Assembly: GCF_017301635.1 (NCBI RefSeq)
Contig: NZ_CP071091.1
Span: 7,246,501 to 7,310,500 of the forward strand
From: Myxococcus landrumus
Lineage (GTDB): Bacteria > Myxococcota > Myxococcia > Myxococcales > Myxococcaceae
DNA length: 64,000 bases
Reading direction: 5' to 3'
A program made the position numbers and the translations under genes. Shown one piece after another: positions 1-8,068 of the stretch (position 1 is its first letter; the number at the start of each line of letters is the position of its first letter). The notes beneath the pieces are model-generated. The model saw nothing but the letters and a program-made list of their open reading frames with translations. It made no database searches and had not been told where the DNA came from.

Positions 1-756
1 CTGGAGTGGCTCAAGCTGCTCGAGTTCAAGCGGCTGGAGAAGAGCCCCGAAGGCGGCTTGGTGGAGCCGCTCAAGGCGTTCATCAACCAGCCCGACTTCC
101 TGCCGCACCAGACGCAGCTCGACTCCATCTCCTCGCGAGGCGTGCGCTTCGTGGACGGCCAGGGCAGCGAGGTCTCCGTCGAGAATCTGGGCGACGGCTT
201 CCAGTCCCTGCTGAGCCTCGCGTTCGAGTTGATCCGCCAGCTCGCGAGCACCTATGGCGCGAAGCACCTCTTCGCCCCGGGCGACACGACGACGCTCCAG
301 ACGCCGGGCGTCGTCCTCATCGACGAAGTCGAAGCCCACCTGCATCCGACGTGGCAGCGCCGCGTGGGGTTCTGGTTCCGAAAGCACTTCCCCAACATCC
401 AGTTCATCGTCACGACGCACAGCCCGCTCATCTGCCAGGCCGCCGCGGAGGGGAGCATCTTCTGGCTGCCGCGTCCCGGCAGTGACGAACCGTCGAGCAT
501 GGTGACCGGCATCGCGCGCGAGCGGCTCCTCTACGGAAGCGTGGTGGATGCGTACGGCACGGGCGCCTTCGGAGACATGTCGACGCGCTCCCCCGAGGCC
601 CTCGTGCAGTTGGAGCGCCTGGCCCTCCTCAACCAGAAGGAGCTGGCCGGAGGGCTGAGCGAGGAGGAGCGCCAGGAGCAGGAGCGTCTGCGCATGCGCA
701 CGCCGACCGCCGCGAGCGTGCTGCCGTCCCCCGCGGTGGAGCGCCTGCTCAAATGA
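1..756 (+). CDS. AAA/ABC-type ATPase, C-terminal part (PtuA-like, Septu module)
   Basis: Only the last 251 residues lie in the window; the reading frame is open from base 1, so the N-terminal domain with Walker A is outside. Visible are an ABC-signature-like LGDGFQS (visible residues 63-69), a Walker B VVLIDEVEAHLHP (104-116) and an H-switch TTHSP (138-142). These are the hallmarks of the SMC/OLD-like ATPases used in PtuA and retron-Ec78 systems. A charged helical tail follows. The stop overlaps the start of the HNH nuclease gene by ATGA, so the two are translationally coupled. In Septu, PtuA senses infection and, with PtuB, degrades nucleic acid. The Septu assignment is inferred from the gene pair; other AAA+HNH defence pairs remain possible. 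Confidence 0.8.
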   Translation: MEWLKLLEFKRLEKSPEGGLVEPLKAFINQPDFLPHQTQLDSISSRGVRFVDGQGSEVSVENLGDGFQSLLSLAFELIRQLASTYGAKHLFAPGDTTTLQTPGVVLIDEVEAHLHPTWQRRVGFWFRKHFPNIQFIVTTHSPLICQAAAEGSIFWLPRPGSDEPSSMVTGIARERLLYGSVVDAYGTGAFGDMSTRSPEALVQLERLALLNQKELAGGLSEEERQEQERLRMRTPTAASVLPSPAVERLLK

Positions 757-1562
757 TTCGCCTGCCCGAGAAGCCGTTGCCCGCGGAGGCACGCGAGGGG
801 CTGGTGAAGTACCAGCGGGAGCTGGACGCGGTCGCGGACTACGCGGAGCGGGTGGCGCAGGCGAAGAAGCGCTTCTCCGTGTTCAACAAGATTGGCAACC
901 CCGTCTTCGACCACGTCAAGGCGACGCTGTCGGACATGTGCGCGGGCGCGCGCCGCTGCGCCTATTGCGAGGACTCCGTCGCGGACGAGGTGGAGCACAT
1001 CCGCCCCAAGACGCTCTACCCGGAGGTCGCCTTCGCGTGGGCGAACTACCTGTATGCGTGTGGCGTCTGCAACCCGCGCAAGAATGACCACTTCGCGGTC
1101 TTCGCCGAGGGGACGAATGTCCTGACGGACGTGCGGCGCGAGCGCGGTGCCCCGGTGGAGCCGCCCGTTGCTGGCAGGCCGGTGTTCCTGGACCCTCGCG
1201 TGGAGGACCCCACGGAGTTCCTCGAACTGGACCTGCGCGACACGTTCTATTTCGTCCCGAAGGGGCGCTCGGGGACGGAGGCGTACCAGCGCGCGGAGTA
1301 CACGATAACGGTGCTCCAGTTGAACGTGCGCGAGGTGCTGCCGCAGTCGCGCCGCGCCGCGTACTGGGACTACATGGCGCACCTGGGGAACTATCTCCGG
1401 GCGAAGACCCAAGGTTTCTCGCAGGAGGCGCTGGACGCGTTGGTGGCGCGAGTGCGGACGCGGCAGCACCCCACGGTCTGGGCGGAGATGAAGCGACAGC
1501 ATGCCCGGCTTCCGGAGGTGCTGCGCATGTTCGAGCAGGTGCCCGAGGCCCTGAAGTGGTGA
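753..1562 (+). CDS. HNH endonuclease (PtuB-like, Septu module)
   Basis: 269 residues. The HNH core is clear: CAYC zinc knuckle (C69, C72), EHIRPK with the catalytic-type H82, N98, and a second knuckle CGVCN (C103, C106) followed by RKNDHF. This layout is that of the TIGR02646/PtuB nucleases found with an ATPase in Septu and retron-Ec78 defence modules. The start codon lies inside the stop of the upstream ATPase gene, so the pair is one operon. The nuclease would act in the cytoplasm as the effector. A short hairpin (GTGAGCC...GGCTCAC, 1559-1579) overlaps the stop codon and may end the transcript, though it lacks a T tract. No third gene of the system follows. Confidence 0.85.
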   Translation: MIRLPEKPLPAEAREGLVKYQRELDAVADYAERVAQAKKRFSVFNKIGNPVFDHVKATLSDMCAGARRCAYCEDSVADEVEHIRPKTLYPEVAFAWANYLYACGVCNPRKNDHFAVFAEGTNVLTDVRRERGAPVEPPVAGRPVFLDPRVEDPTEFLELDLRDTFYFVPKGRSGTEAYQRAEYTITVLQLNVREVLPQSRRAAYWDYMAHLGNYLRAKTQGFSQEALDALVARVRTRQHPTVWAEMKRQHARLPEVLRMFEQVPEALKW

Positions 1563-1793
1563 GCCTCCGTCCGGCTCACTCCGCGCAGGGAAACGCGGTG
1601 TCCTGCTGCTTGCTGTCCAGGGTGCCGATGAGGGTGGCCATCGCCTAGGGCGTCGCCCGTGCCCGGGTGGCGGCCGTGAGGGCGGGCCCTGGCTCGGCCC
1701 TGCTCGGGCCCTCTTGCGCCGCCTGGGCTCGTGAGCAGCGTGCGGAGAAACCCTGTCCGTCGCGGGAGACCTGCGCCCGCGAGGAGCCCACCC

Positions 1794-2768
1794 ATGAAGA
1801 CCTCGATTCCTTCCCAGATGAAGGCCATCGCCATCGACCGGTTTGGCGGTCCCGAGCTGCTCGGGATGAAGACGCTCCCCGTTCCACCGCTGGGGCCCGA
1901 TGACGTGCTCATCAAGGTGGAGACCGCGGGCATCGGCCAGTGGGACCCCGAAGAGCGCGAAGGCGGAATGGAGATCCTCAAGCAGAGCAAGTCAACCTTC
2001 CCCTACGTCCTGGGGTCTGACGGCGCGGGCACCGTCGTGGCCGTGGGGGACGGGGTGAAGAACTTCAAGGCCGGCGACAAGGTCTACGCCGCGGGCTTCC
2101 TCAACTCGAAGGGGGGCTTCTACGCGGAGTACGCCTGCGTGCGCGCGGTGGACACGGCGCCGATTCCCAAGGGCCTGAGCGCGGAGCAGGCGGGAGTGCT
2201 GGCGGCGGACGGCATCACCGCCCTGCAAGGCGTGGAGGATGCGCTCAAGGTCGGCAAGGGCACGAACCTCATGGTGTATGGCGCCAGCGGCGGCGTGGGG
2301 CACCTGGCGGTGCAGTTGGCCAAGAGGTTGGGCGCGCGAGTCCTCGCGGTGGTGTCCGGTGAGGACGGCGTGGAGCTGGGGCGGAAGATTGGCGCGGACA
2401 AGGTGGTGAACGGCCGCGCGGAGGACGTGGTGAAGGCCGCCAGGGAGTTCGCGCCCGATGGGCTGGACGCGGTGCTGGTGCTCGCCGGGGGAGAGAAGAC
2501 GGACCAGGCGCTGACGACGGTGAAGAAGGGCGGACACATCGCCTACCCCAACGGCGTCGAGCCCGAGCCCAAGGGCCCCGAGGGCGTCAAGGTGACCGCC
2601 TACAACGGTGAGCCGCATCCTCGCGCGCTGAGCCGGCTCAATGGACTCATCGAGTCCGGCCCGTTCCACGTGGAGGTATCGAAGGTCTACCGGCTGGAGG
2701 ATGCCCCGCGCGCGCACGAGGCCGTGGGCAAGCACCACCTGGGCAAGCTCGCGCTGCGCATCCACTGA
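1794..2768 (+). CDS. NADP-dependent zinc-free MDR oxidoreductase (quinone oxidoreductase family)
   Basis: 324 residues, the usual length for quinone oxidoreductases. The N-terminal GroES-like domain starts at MKAIAIDRFG. The Rossmann domain carries the family cofactor motif YGASGGVGHLAVQLAK around residues 160-175. No structural zinc cysteine cluster is seen, placing it with zeta-crystallin/QOR-type enzymes that reduce quinones or enones with NADPH; the substrate cannot be read. The ATG at 1794 was chosen because GAGGAG lies 7 bases upstream; the frame is open further up but that stretch looks non-coding. It is a single gene followed by a strong hairpin shared with the convergent lipoprotein gene. 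Confidence 0.85.
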   Translation: MKTSIPSQMKAIAIDRFGGPELLGMKTLPVPPLGPDDVLIKVETAGIGQWDPEEREGGMEILKQSKSTFPYVLGSDGAGTVVAVGDGVKNFKAGDKVYAAGFLNSKGGFYAEYACVRAVDTAPIPKGLSAEQAGVLAADGITALQGVEDALKVGKGTNLMVYGASGGVGHLAVQLAKRLGARVLAVVSGEDGVELGRKIGADKVVNGRAEDVVKAAREFAPDGLDAVLVLAGGEKTDQALTTVKKGGHIAYPNGVEPEPKGPEGVKVTAYNGEPHPRALSRLNGLIESGPFHVEVSKVYRLEDAPRAHEAVGKHHLGKLALRIH

Positions 2769-2781
2769 AAGGCGCGAGGGA

Positions 2782-2812
2782 CTGGAGGGCACGAAAGGCG
2801 GGTGCCCTCCAG
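2782..2812. terminator. Hairpin between convergent genes
   Basis: Perfect 11-bp inverted repeat CTGGAGGGCAC / GTGCCCTCCAG with a 9-base loop, placed between two convergent stop codons. There is no T tract; probably a bidirectional terminator of the GC-rich type. Confidence 0.6.
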
Positions 2813-2825
2813 GGACTTGGTGCGA

Positions 2826-3557
2826 CTACTCGGCGCGGCAGACGGCCGGCGCGGAGAGGTTCGGGCGAATCATCTTGAAGGGCTGGAGCATGTCCGGCAC
2901 GCGCAGCAGGGCGTCGCGGCACCCGGCCTCGTCATTGCCGCTCATCTCCACCTTGAAGCTGCAGTCCTGCGCGCCCTCGCAGACCGTCTTGGCCAGCCGC
3001 GCGTAGCAGTCCACGGCGCGAGCGCAGGTGCCCGTGCCCATGTCGACGGAAGTGGAGGAGGAGACGGACGCGGATGACGAGGTCGTCGTGGCGGAGGCGG
3101 TGGTGGTGTGGGTGGAGACCGACGCGCCCGGGCCCTGGGCGTTGAGCTGGATGTTGACGTTGGTCTGCGCGGGCGCGGCGGCGACGACGCGGGGGTTCAC
3201 GCGGTCCTGGGCGCAGACGTAGAGCTCCTCGCCCTTCTTGCGCACGGTGGCGAACTTCGCGTCCAGCTCCGCGGGGGGAACCTGCTTGTCATCCACGATG
3301 ACCTGGAACGTGTACGCGTCGCGCTCGTTGTACGTGTAATACATCGTCGCGGTCGGGTCGTAGGTGACGGCGATGGCCATCCGGTCCGGAGGGGACTGGG
3401 ACTCGAGGCCGCTCTCGGTGGCGCAGGTCCACAGGGCCGTCTTGGTCTCCGAGGCCCGGTCCGCCTGGACGGGGAGCGTGTACATCTTGCTGGCGCCACA
3501 GGCCATCAGCGAGAAACACAGAGACGTCAGGGACAGGCCCTGGATGAACCGCTTCAT
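2826..3557 (-). CDS. Lipoprotein of unknown function
   Basis: 243 residues. The start at 3557 is supported by AAGGAG about 9 bases upstream and by a lipoprotein signal peptide MKRFIQGLSLTSLCFSLMAC with the lipid cysteine in LMAC-G. The mature part has a conserved-looking globular half, then a Ser/Thr/Ala-rich low-complexity linker (a run of T and S around residues 150-175), then a cysteine-containing C-terminal module with at least five Cys. It would sit in the outer membrane or face the periplasm. I do not recognise a named domain. It is monocistronic and convergent with the oxidoreductase gene. Confidence 0.75.
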   Translation of the reverse strand: MKRFIQGLSLTSLCFSLMACGASKMYTLPVQADRASETKTALWTCATESGLESQSPPDRMAIAVTYDPTATMYYTYNERDAYTFQVIVDDKQVPPAELDAKFATVRKKGEELYVCAQDRVNPRVVAAAPAQTNVNIQLNAQGPGASVSTHTTTASATTTSSSASVSSSTSVDMGTGTCARAVDCYARLAKTVCEGAQDCSFKVEMSGNDEAGCRDALLRVPDMLQPFKMIRPNLSAPAVCRAE

Positions 3558-3697
3558 GAGGAAGGCTCCTTGCGAGGATGGGGTCCGCGGGGGACGACAG
3601 CGGAGTGGCGCGATGGTCATTGTGCGCCGGTTGCAATTTCAATCCTGACACAAGAGCGCCCCACCCCGGAAGCTTCGGGATGGGGCCGGTGCGGGCT

Positions 3698-4567
3698 TCA
3701 GGGCCGAGGTTTCCAGGTCAACCACTCACCCGGCCGAGCCAGCTCCACGTTCACCTTCCGCTTCTTCGCCGCCGCCAGGAGCTGGGCTTCCGCGTCGGGG
3801 ACCTCGCGGTAGTCCTCGGAGGACGTGACGCCATAGTGGATGGGGACGAGGAGCCGCGCCTCCATCACCGCCGCCGCCGCGACGGCCTGCTCGGGAGTCA
3901 GGACGCCCGGGACGTCGCTGACCGGTTTGCGCCAGCCGAAGCGGGCTCCGTTGATGGGAAGGAAGGCCGCATCGAAGGGGCCCAGCTGACGGCCGATGTG
4001 CCACCAGGAGCCGTGCCACAGCGTGTCGCCGCAGTGGATGATGCGGCGGCCTCCGCCCGAGACGACCCAGGACACCTGCGGGTCTCCGTAGCCGTCCGCG
4101 GCCGGAACGGCGGTGACGGTGAAGTCATTGAGCAGGAGCGGCTCGTAGAGGGGCGCGGTCCGGACGCGGAATCCCGCCGATGCGGCCACGACGGCGGTGT
4201 CCGGTGAGCAGACCAGCGTGCCCGTGTCGCCCAGGACCTTGCGAACGGCCATCCGGTCGAAGTGGTCCGGGTGGCGATGCGTCACCAGCACGAAGCGTCC
4301 ACCGTCCCCTGCCTCCAGCGGAACGAGCGGGTCCTTCAGCGCGGGGCCCCACACGGCGGGGTCGAGCAACGGGTCGAGGAAGAGCGAGTCCTTCCCGAGC
4401 TGCAATTGGACTCCGGCCCAGGCGAGCCGCCGTGCGCGCAGCATCGTGCTCTCCTCGGGCTTCGCCGCGCGGCCGAGTCCTGGAGGCAGCACCACCGCTC
4501 CCGCGGCCAGGGAGAGCGCCGCGCGGAGGAAGTCCCGGCGCCCTGTTCCCTCATGACGTGGCTTCAT
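3698..4567 (-). CDS. Tat-exported MBL-fold metallohydrolase
   Basis: 289 residues. The N-terminus TGRRDFLRAA followed by an Ala-rich hydrophobic stretch is a twin-arginine signal, so the protein is folded before export. The metal motif THRHPDHFD (96-104) is the HxHxDH of the metallo-beta-lactamase fold; later ligands are HCGDT and PIHYG. The overall pattern matches the UlaG/NAPE-PLD-like branch rather than true beta-lactamases. Its start overlaps the stop of the cupin gene (ATGA), making a two-gene operon divergent from a MetR-like regulator. The substrate is unknown; a phosphodiester or lactone is plausible from the family. Confidence 0.85.
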   Translation of the reverse strand: MKPRHEGTGRRDFLRAALSLAAGAVVLPPGLGRAAKPEESTMLRARRLAWAGVQLQLGKDSLFLDPLLDPAVWGPALKDPLVPLEAGDGGRFVLVTHRHPDHFDRMAVRKVLGDTGTLVCSPDTAVVAASAGFRVRTAPLYEPLLLNDFTVTAVPAADGYGDPQVSWVVSGGGRRIIHCGDTLWHGSWWHIGRQLGPFDAAFLPINGARFGWRKPVSDVPGVLTPEQAVAAAAVMEARLLVPIHYGVTSSEDYREVPDAEAQLLAAAKKRKVNVELARPGEWLTWKPRP

Positions 4568-4923
4568 GCCGTGTCTCCAGTCTTCTTGGGTGGGATGGGG
4601 TTGATGCCGAAGAGCCGCACGCCCAGCTCGGTTCTGGGCTGATGGCTGCTGCCGGGTGCGAAGAACAGATACGACCCGGGGCCCAGGCGTTGCGCTCCTT
4701 CGATGAGCTCACCACTCACCACGAAGACCTCTTCGCCGGTGTCATGGACGTCCACCCAGGGCCACTGACTCCCGGGGGCCATGTCCACGACCCAGGCGCG
4801 TACGTCACGGGTGCTCGGCAGGTCCCTGCGCAGGCAGCCGGGGCCGATGACCAGGGGCTCGATGTCGTCGACTCGCACGGACATCCATGGGGGTGTGGGA
4901 GGGTACTCGTGGTGCTCGGGCAT
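4564..4923 (-). CDS. Cupin-domain protein
   Basis: 119 residues, a single small cupin barrel: WPWVDVHDTGEEVFVVSGEL matches cupin motif 1 (G-x-H/E-E pattern) and GPGSYLFFAPGSSHQPRT matches motif 2 with the closing His. Likely metal-binding, possibly anti-sigma ChrR-like or a sugar/small-molecule binder; function is not determinable. The start at 4923 has AGGAAGG about 8 bases upstream. It is the first gene of an operon with the Tat MBL hydrolase and is divergent from the LysR gene, whose two MetR-like sites lie in its promoter region. Confidence 0.8.
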   Translation of the reverse strand: MPEHHEYPPTPPWMSVRVDDIEPLVIGPGCLRRDLPSTRDVRAWVVDMAPGSQWPWVDVHDTGEEVFVVSGELIEGAQRLGPGSYLFFAPGSSHQPRTELGVRLFGINPIPPKKTGDTA

Positions 4924-4981
4924 CTGTCCGCCTTCCTGGCAGTGGGAGGCCCACGTTAAGGAGTCGGGCTCCGTGAGCGCA

Positions 4982-5017
4982 GCGAAACGATTTCGCGAAG
5001 TGGATGAATGCAGTTCA
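4982..5017. promoter_or_regulatory. Two MetR-type operators in the divergent LysR/cupin promoter
   Basis: TGAATGCAGTTCA at 5005-5017 is an exact match to TGAA-N5-TTCA, the published recognition sequence of E. coli MetR. A second palindrome, GCGAAACGATTTCGC at 4982-4996, has a GAA-N5-TTC core. Their centres are 22 bp apart, about two helical turns, as expected for a LysR-type tetramer touching an activation and a recognition site. They lie 17-52 bases upstream of the LysR start and just upstream of the cupin gene. Confidence 0.6.
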
Positions 5018-5034
5018 TGTGAGGATGTGCCGGC

Positions 5035-5949
5035 ATGCTCGAACTCCGTCACTTCAAGCTGATTGCCGCGGTCGCTGATACCGGGAGCCTGGCCTCGGCG
5101 AGCCGGCAGCTCCACCTCACGTCCTCGGCGCTGAGCCATCAGCTTCGCGACGCGGAGGAGCGTCTGGGCGTCCAGCTCTTCCAACGTCGCCAGCGCCGGC
5201 TGCTGCTGACGGGCGCGGGGGAGAAGCTGCTGGGTTCGGCGCGGCGGGTGCTGAACGAGGTGGCGCAGGCGGAGCAGCTCTGCCGCACGCATCCGAAGGA
5301 TGACCTGCTGCGGCTCAGCACGGGTTGCTACACGGTTTATGGCTGGCTGCCGCCCATCCTCGGGGAGTGGCAGGCGGAGTATCCGCGCGCGGAGCTGCGC
5401 ATCGTCCTGGAGGCCACGCGGCAGCCGCTGGACGCGCTGCTGAGTGGTGGGTTGGACCTCGCGTTGACCACGGATGTTCCCCGACAGGCGCGGCTGTCAC
5501 AGACGGCGCTCTTCACGGATGAGCTGTTGCTGGTGGTTCCGTCGGGCCATGCGCTGGCGCGACGCGCGCATGTCACGGCGGAGGAGCTGGTGTCGGAGCA
5601 CCTGCTCACGTATGCGGCGCCTCGGGAGCAGCTCGACATCTTCACGCGGGTCTTCTGGCCCGCGAACCTCGAGCCACAGCGGGTCTCTCCCGTGCCGCTC
5701 ACCGAGGCGCTCATCGAGCTGGTGCGCGGCGGCATGGGCGTGACGGCGCTGCCGGGATGGATGCTTCCGGCACAGCGTCACGGGCTGCACACGCTCCGGC
5801 TCACGCCTCGCGGGATTCGCCGACGATGGAGCGCGGTGACGCGCGCCACTCGCCAGCGACCCGCTTCGTTGACTCGCTTCGTTCAGCTCTTGCGCGAGCG
5901 CTTCGCCTCGGGTGGGCCGAAGACGCCCCCGCTTCCGCTGGGGACCTGA
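5035..5949 (+). CDS. LysR-family transcriptional regulator, MetR-like
   Basis: 304 residues. The N-terminal winged helix-turn-helix (about 1-60) contains GSLASASRQLHLTSSALSHQ, closely following the MetR pattern (SLAAAAxxLHxTQSALSHQ). The effector domain also keeps MetR-like features such as the GGLDLALTTD motif. In E. coli MetR senses homocysteine and controls met genes; here no met gene is adjacent, and the divergent neighbours are a cupin and an exported MBL hydrolase, so the regulated pathway may differ. GAGGATG 8 bases upstream supports this start. Exact MetR-type boxes lie directly upstream, suggesting autoregulation and control of the divergent pair. Confidence 0.85.
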   Translation: MLELRHFKLIAAVADTGSLASASRQLHLTSSALSHQLRDAEERLGVQLFQRRQRRLLLTGAGEKLLGSARRVLNEVAQAEQLCRTHPKDDLLRLSTGCYTVYGWLPPILGEWQAEYPRAELRIVLEATRQPLDALLSGGLDLALTTDVPRQARLSQTALFTDELLLVVPSGHALARRAHVTAEELVSEHLLTYAAPREQLDIFTRVFWPANLEPQRVSPVPLTEALIELVRGGMGVTALPGWMLPAQRHGLHTLRLTPRGIRRRWSAVTRATRQRPASLTRFVQLLRERFASGGPKTPPLPLGT

Positions 5950-5977
5950 TGGCCCGTCATCCCGAGACGACGGGCCA
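5950..5977. terminator. Hairpin between convergent genes
   Basis: Perfect 9-bp stem TGGCCCGTC / GACGGGCCA with a 10-base loop directly after the LysR stop and before the stop of the convergent amide hydrolase. Likely bidirectional terminator. Confidence 0.6.
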
Positions 5978-6004
5978 TGAGGGTGACGAGTGGGGGCGGA
6001 GCCC

Positions 6005-7030
6005 TCAGCTCGTGAGCTTCGGGGTGAGGTCGATGGAGGCGGGGCTGGACGGCACGGAGAAGGTCTTCCCGTCGGCGGCGCCGAAGTCGAGCGTCTTGAG
6101 GTTCACCGAGTAGATGAGCTGGTCCTCGTAGAAGCGCACGTTGAAGACGTTGTGGGTGAGGTCCTTGACCACGGCCCACTGGGTGTAGTCGTCCTCTTCC
6201 TTCTGGGTCTTCTCATTGACGGAGCGCACGGTGCCCTTGGGGATGTCGACGGAGTTGAGGATGTGGAAGGCGAGGCTGGTGGCCTCGGTCGCGTTGGCGA
6301 CGGGGCGTGCGAACTGCTTGAGGTACGTGGCGCGGACGAAGCGCGAGGGCGGCATGGCGTCGCCGGGGATGCCACGCAGGCCGCTGCCGTGACCGGGCTG
6401 GGAGAAGGTCTCGCTGCCGAGCTGGATGGGCTTGGCGTCGTAGGGGGAGAGGTCGACGTAGGTGCGCAGGTTCTGGAGCTGGACGGGAAAGGGCGGTGCG
6501 TTGGTCAGTACGGAGACGGGGTTGTCGTGGAGGTGGAGTTCGCCATCGAGGAACTCGACGACCAGGCTGTTGCCCTGGGCATCGTGGATGGGGAAGTGGA
6601 GGGGGAGGTACTTGGCGAGCCAGTCACTCTCCCAGACCTGCGCGGCGCCTTCGAGGAGCGCGGTGCGGACCTCGGCCACGGTGGCGAAGTTGCCGAGGAC
6701 CCAGCCTGGGAACTGAGGGAGGGTCAGGGCCTTGGCGTTGTTGGTGACCTTGGGGTAGCGGGAGCCGGGGAGCCAGAGGCTTCCGGTGGAGAGTCCGGCG
6801 GTGTTGAGTCCGTCGACGATGATGGGGAGGCTGTGATTGCCGGTGAGGCCCACGTAGCCGTAGGTGGTCGTCCACGACAGGCCATTGAGGAGGCCCTGGG
6901 GCGAGGGAGAGATGAACTTCGAGCCCGGGGCGCGGACGAGAATCTTGGAGCCGAGGTCGAGGCCAAACTCCATGCTGCGTCCATTCACCACGCTCTTGTC
7001 CGAGGCAACGATGAGGAAGTCAGTGCACAT
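6005..7030 (-). CDS. Linear amide C-N hydrolase (choloylglycine hydrolase/penicillin V acylase family)
   Basis: 341 residues. It begins MCTDF, so after Met removal the Cys2 becomes the N-terminal nucleophile of an Ntn-hydrolase. R18 lies in NGRSMEFG (the position usually Asp is Glu here), an Asn in LTNAPPF, and the oxyanion Arg in PPSRFVRA. These are the family's active-site positions. No signal peptide is possible with a Cys2 nucleophile, so it is cytoplasmic. The family cleaves bile-salt conjugates, penicillin V or N-acyl homoserine lactones; the last would be plausible in a predatory soil bacterium but is inference. Single gene, convergent with the LysR regulator. Confidence 0.88.
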   Translation of the reverse strand: MCTDFLIVASDKSVVNGRSMEFGLDLGSKILVRAPGSKFISPSPQGLLNGLSWTTTYGYVGLTGNHSLPIIVDGLNTAGLSTGSLWLPGSRYPKVTNNAKALTLPQFPGWVLGNFATVAEVRTALLEGAAQVWESDWLAKYLPLHFPIHDAQGNSLVVEFLDGELHLHDNPVSVLTNAPPFPVQLQNLRTYVDLSPYDAKPIQLGSETFSQPGHGSGLRGIPGDAMPPSRFVRATYLKQFARPVANATEATSLAFHILNSVDIPKGTVRSVNEKTQKEEDDYTQWAVVKDLTHNVFNVRFYEDQLIYSVNLKTLDFGAADGKTFSVPSSPASIDLTPKLTS

Positions 7031-7201
7031 GCGAGGGCTCCTTGGGGTGTGGGGTGGCGCTGAATCCTCGGGGATGCGGAAGGGCGCGGGACGGGTGTTG
7101 CTTGGACGTGTTGCCTAATGCACGACCGATGAGCACGCGGGTGCAGGGGTACCCGCACGAAATTTCCGGGCACGAGGACGATTGTGACGAGGGTGCTTTC
7201 C

Positions 7202-8068
7202 ATGTCGAAGTCCCAGGTCGTGGTCATCGACCACCGCGCTTCCGAGCTGCAGGCCGCCTTCTGCGAGTACGTGCCGCGAGTCTTCCGCACGGTCGACTTC
7301 CGTCGCTGGTGTGAGTGGGGAGAGTGGCGCGAGGAGTACCGGGCGTTCAGCGTGATGGAGGAAGGGCGCGTGGTGGCGAACGCCTCCGTGTCGCGGATGT
7401 GCCTGTGGGTGGAGGGGCGGGAGATGGAGGGGTACCAGCTCGGCGCGGTGGGTTGTGTGCCGGAGCGCAGGGGGCAGGGCTTGTCGCGAGTGGTGATGGA
7501 GGCGGCGCTCGACTTCTGTGGGAGCGCGCCGGTGATGTTGTTCGCGAACAAGAACGTGCTCGGGTTCTATCCGCGCTTTGGCTTCGTGCCTCGGGAGCAG
7601 CGGTTGTTCGGGGTGTCGTTGAGCGTGGAGCCCGCGGGGGTGTTGGCGCCGGAGGTGGACTTGTCGGAGGCGCGTGCGCGCGAGGCGTTGGTCGCGTTGG
7701 CGGCGGAAGGCGTGGCCGTGACGGAGCGCTTTGGAGCGCGGCGGCATGGGCACATCGCGACGTGGTACGCGGCGGCGAACTTCGCGCGGCCGCTGCGCCG
7801 GTTGCGAGACGATGCGTGGGTCTTCGCGGGTGTGGAGGATGGGGTGCTCCACATCGAGGATGTCTACGCGAGAGAGGTCTTCGACCTGCGGCCGCACCTG
7901 GGGCGGTTGATTGACCAGCCCGTGAAGGAGGTGCGGTTCGGCTTCACGCCCGAGCGCTGGTGGCCTGGAGCGGAGGTGGTGGGCGAGGACCTGGAGGCGG
8001 ACCTCTTCGTGCGCAACCTTCGATTGCCCACGGGGCCGGATCGATTCCCGGTGATGGCTCGGACTTGA
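7202..8068 (+). CDS. GNAT-family N-acetyltransferase
   Basis: 288 residues. The acetyl-CoA binding motif A is seen in GYQLGAVGCVPERRGQGLSRVVMEAAL (R/Q-x-x-G-x-G/A as RRGQGL), preceded by a beta-strand pair with VANASVSRMCL and followed by FYPRFGFVPRE, the usual GNAT beta5-6 region. A longer C-terminal half without a recognised motif makes it about twice a minimal GNAT, as in Eis-like or two-domain acetyltransferases. The substrate is unknown. A GTG at 7184 with GAGGACG upstream is an alternative start adding six residues. Its stop abuts the stop of the convergent DUF3142 gene with no intervening terminator. Confidence 0.8.
   Translation: MSKSQVVVIDHRASELQAAFCEYVPRVFRTVDFRRWCEWGEWREEYRAFSVMEEGRVVANASVSRMCLWVEGREMEGYQLGAVGCVPERRGQGLSRVVMEAALDFCGSAPVMLFANKNVLGFYPRFGFVPREQRLFGVSLSVEPAGVLAPEVDLSEARAREALVALAAEGVAVTERFGARRHGHIATWYAAANFARPLRRLRDDAWVFAGVEDGVLHIEDVYAREVFDLRPHLGRLIDQPVKEVRFGFTPERWWPGAEVVGEDLEADLFVRNLRLPTGPDRFPVMART

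Noticed and set aside
1686..1720. GGGCCC repeats in the gap before the MDR oxidoreductase
   Set aside because: Simple GC-rich repetition without a stable stem or promoter match.
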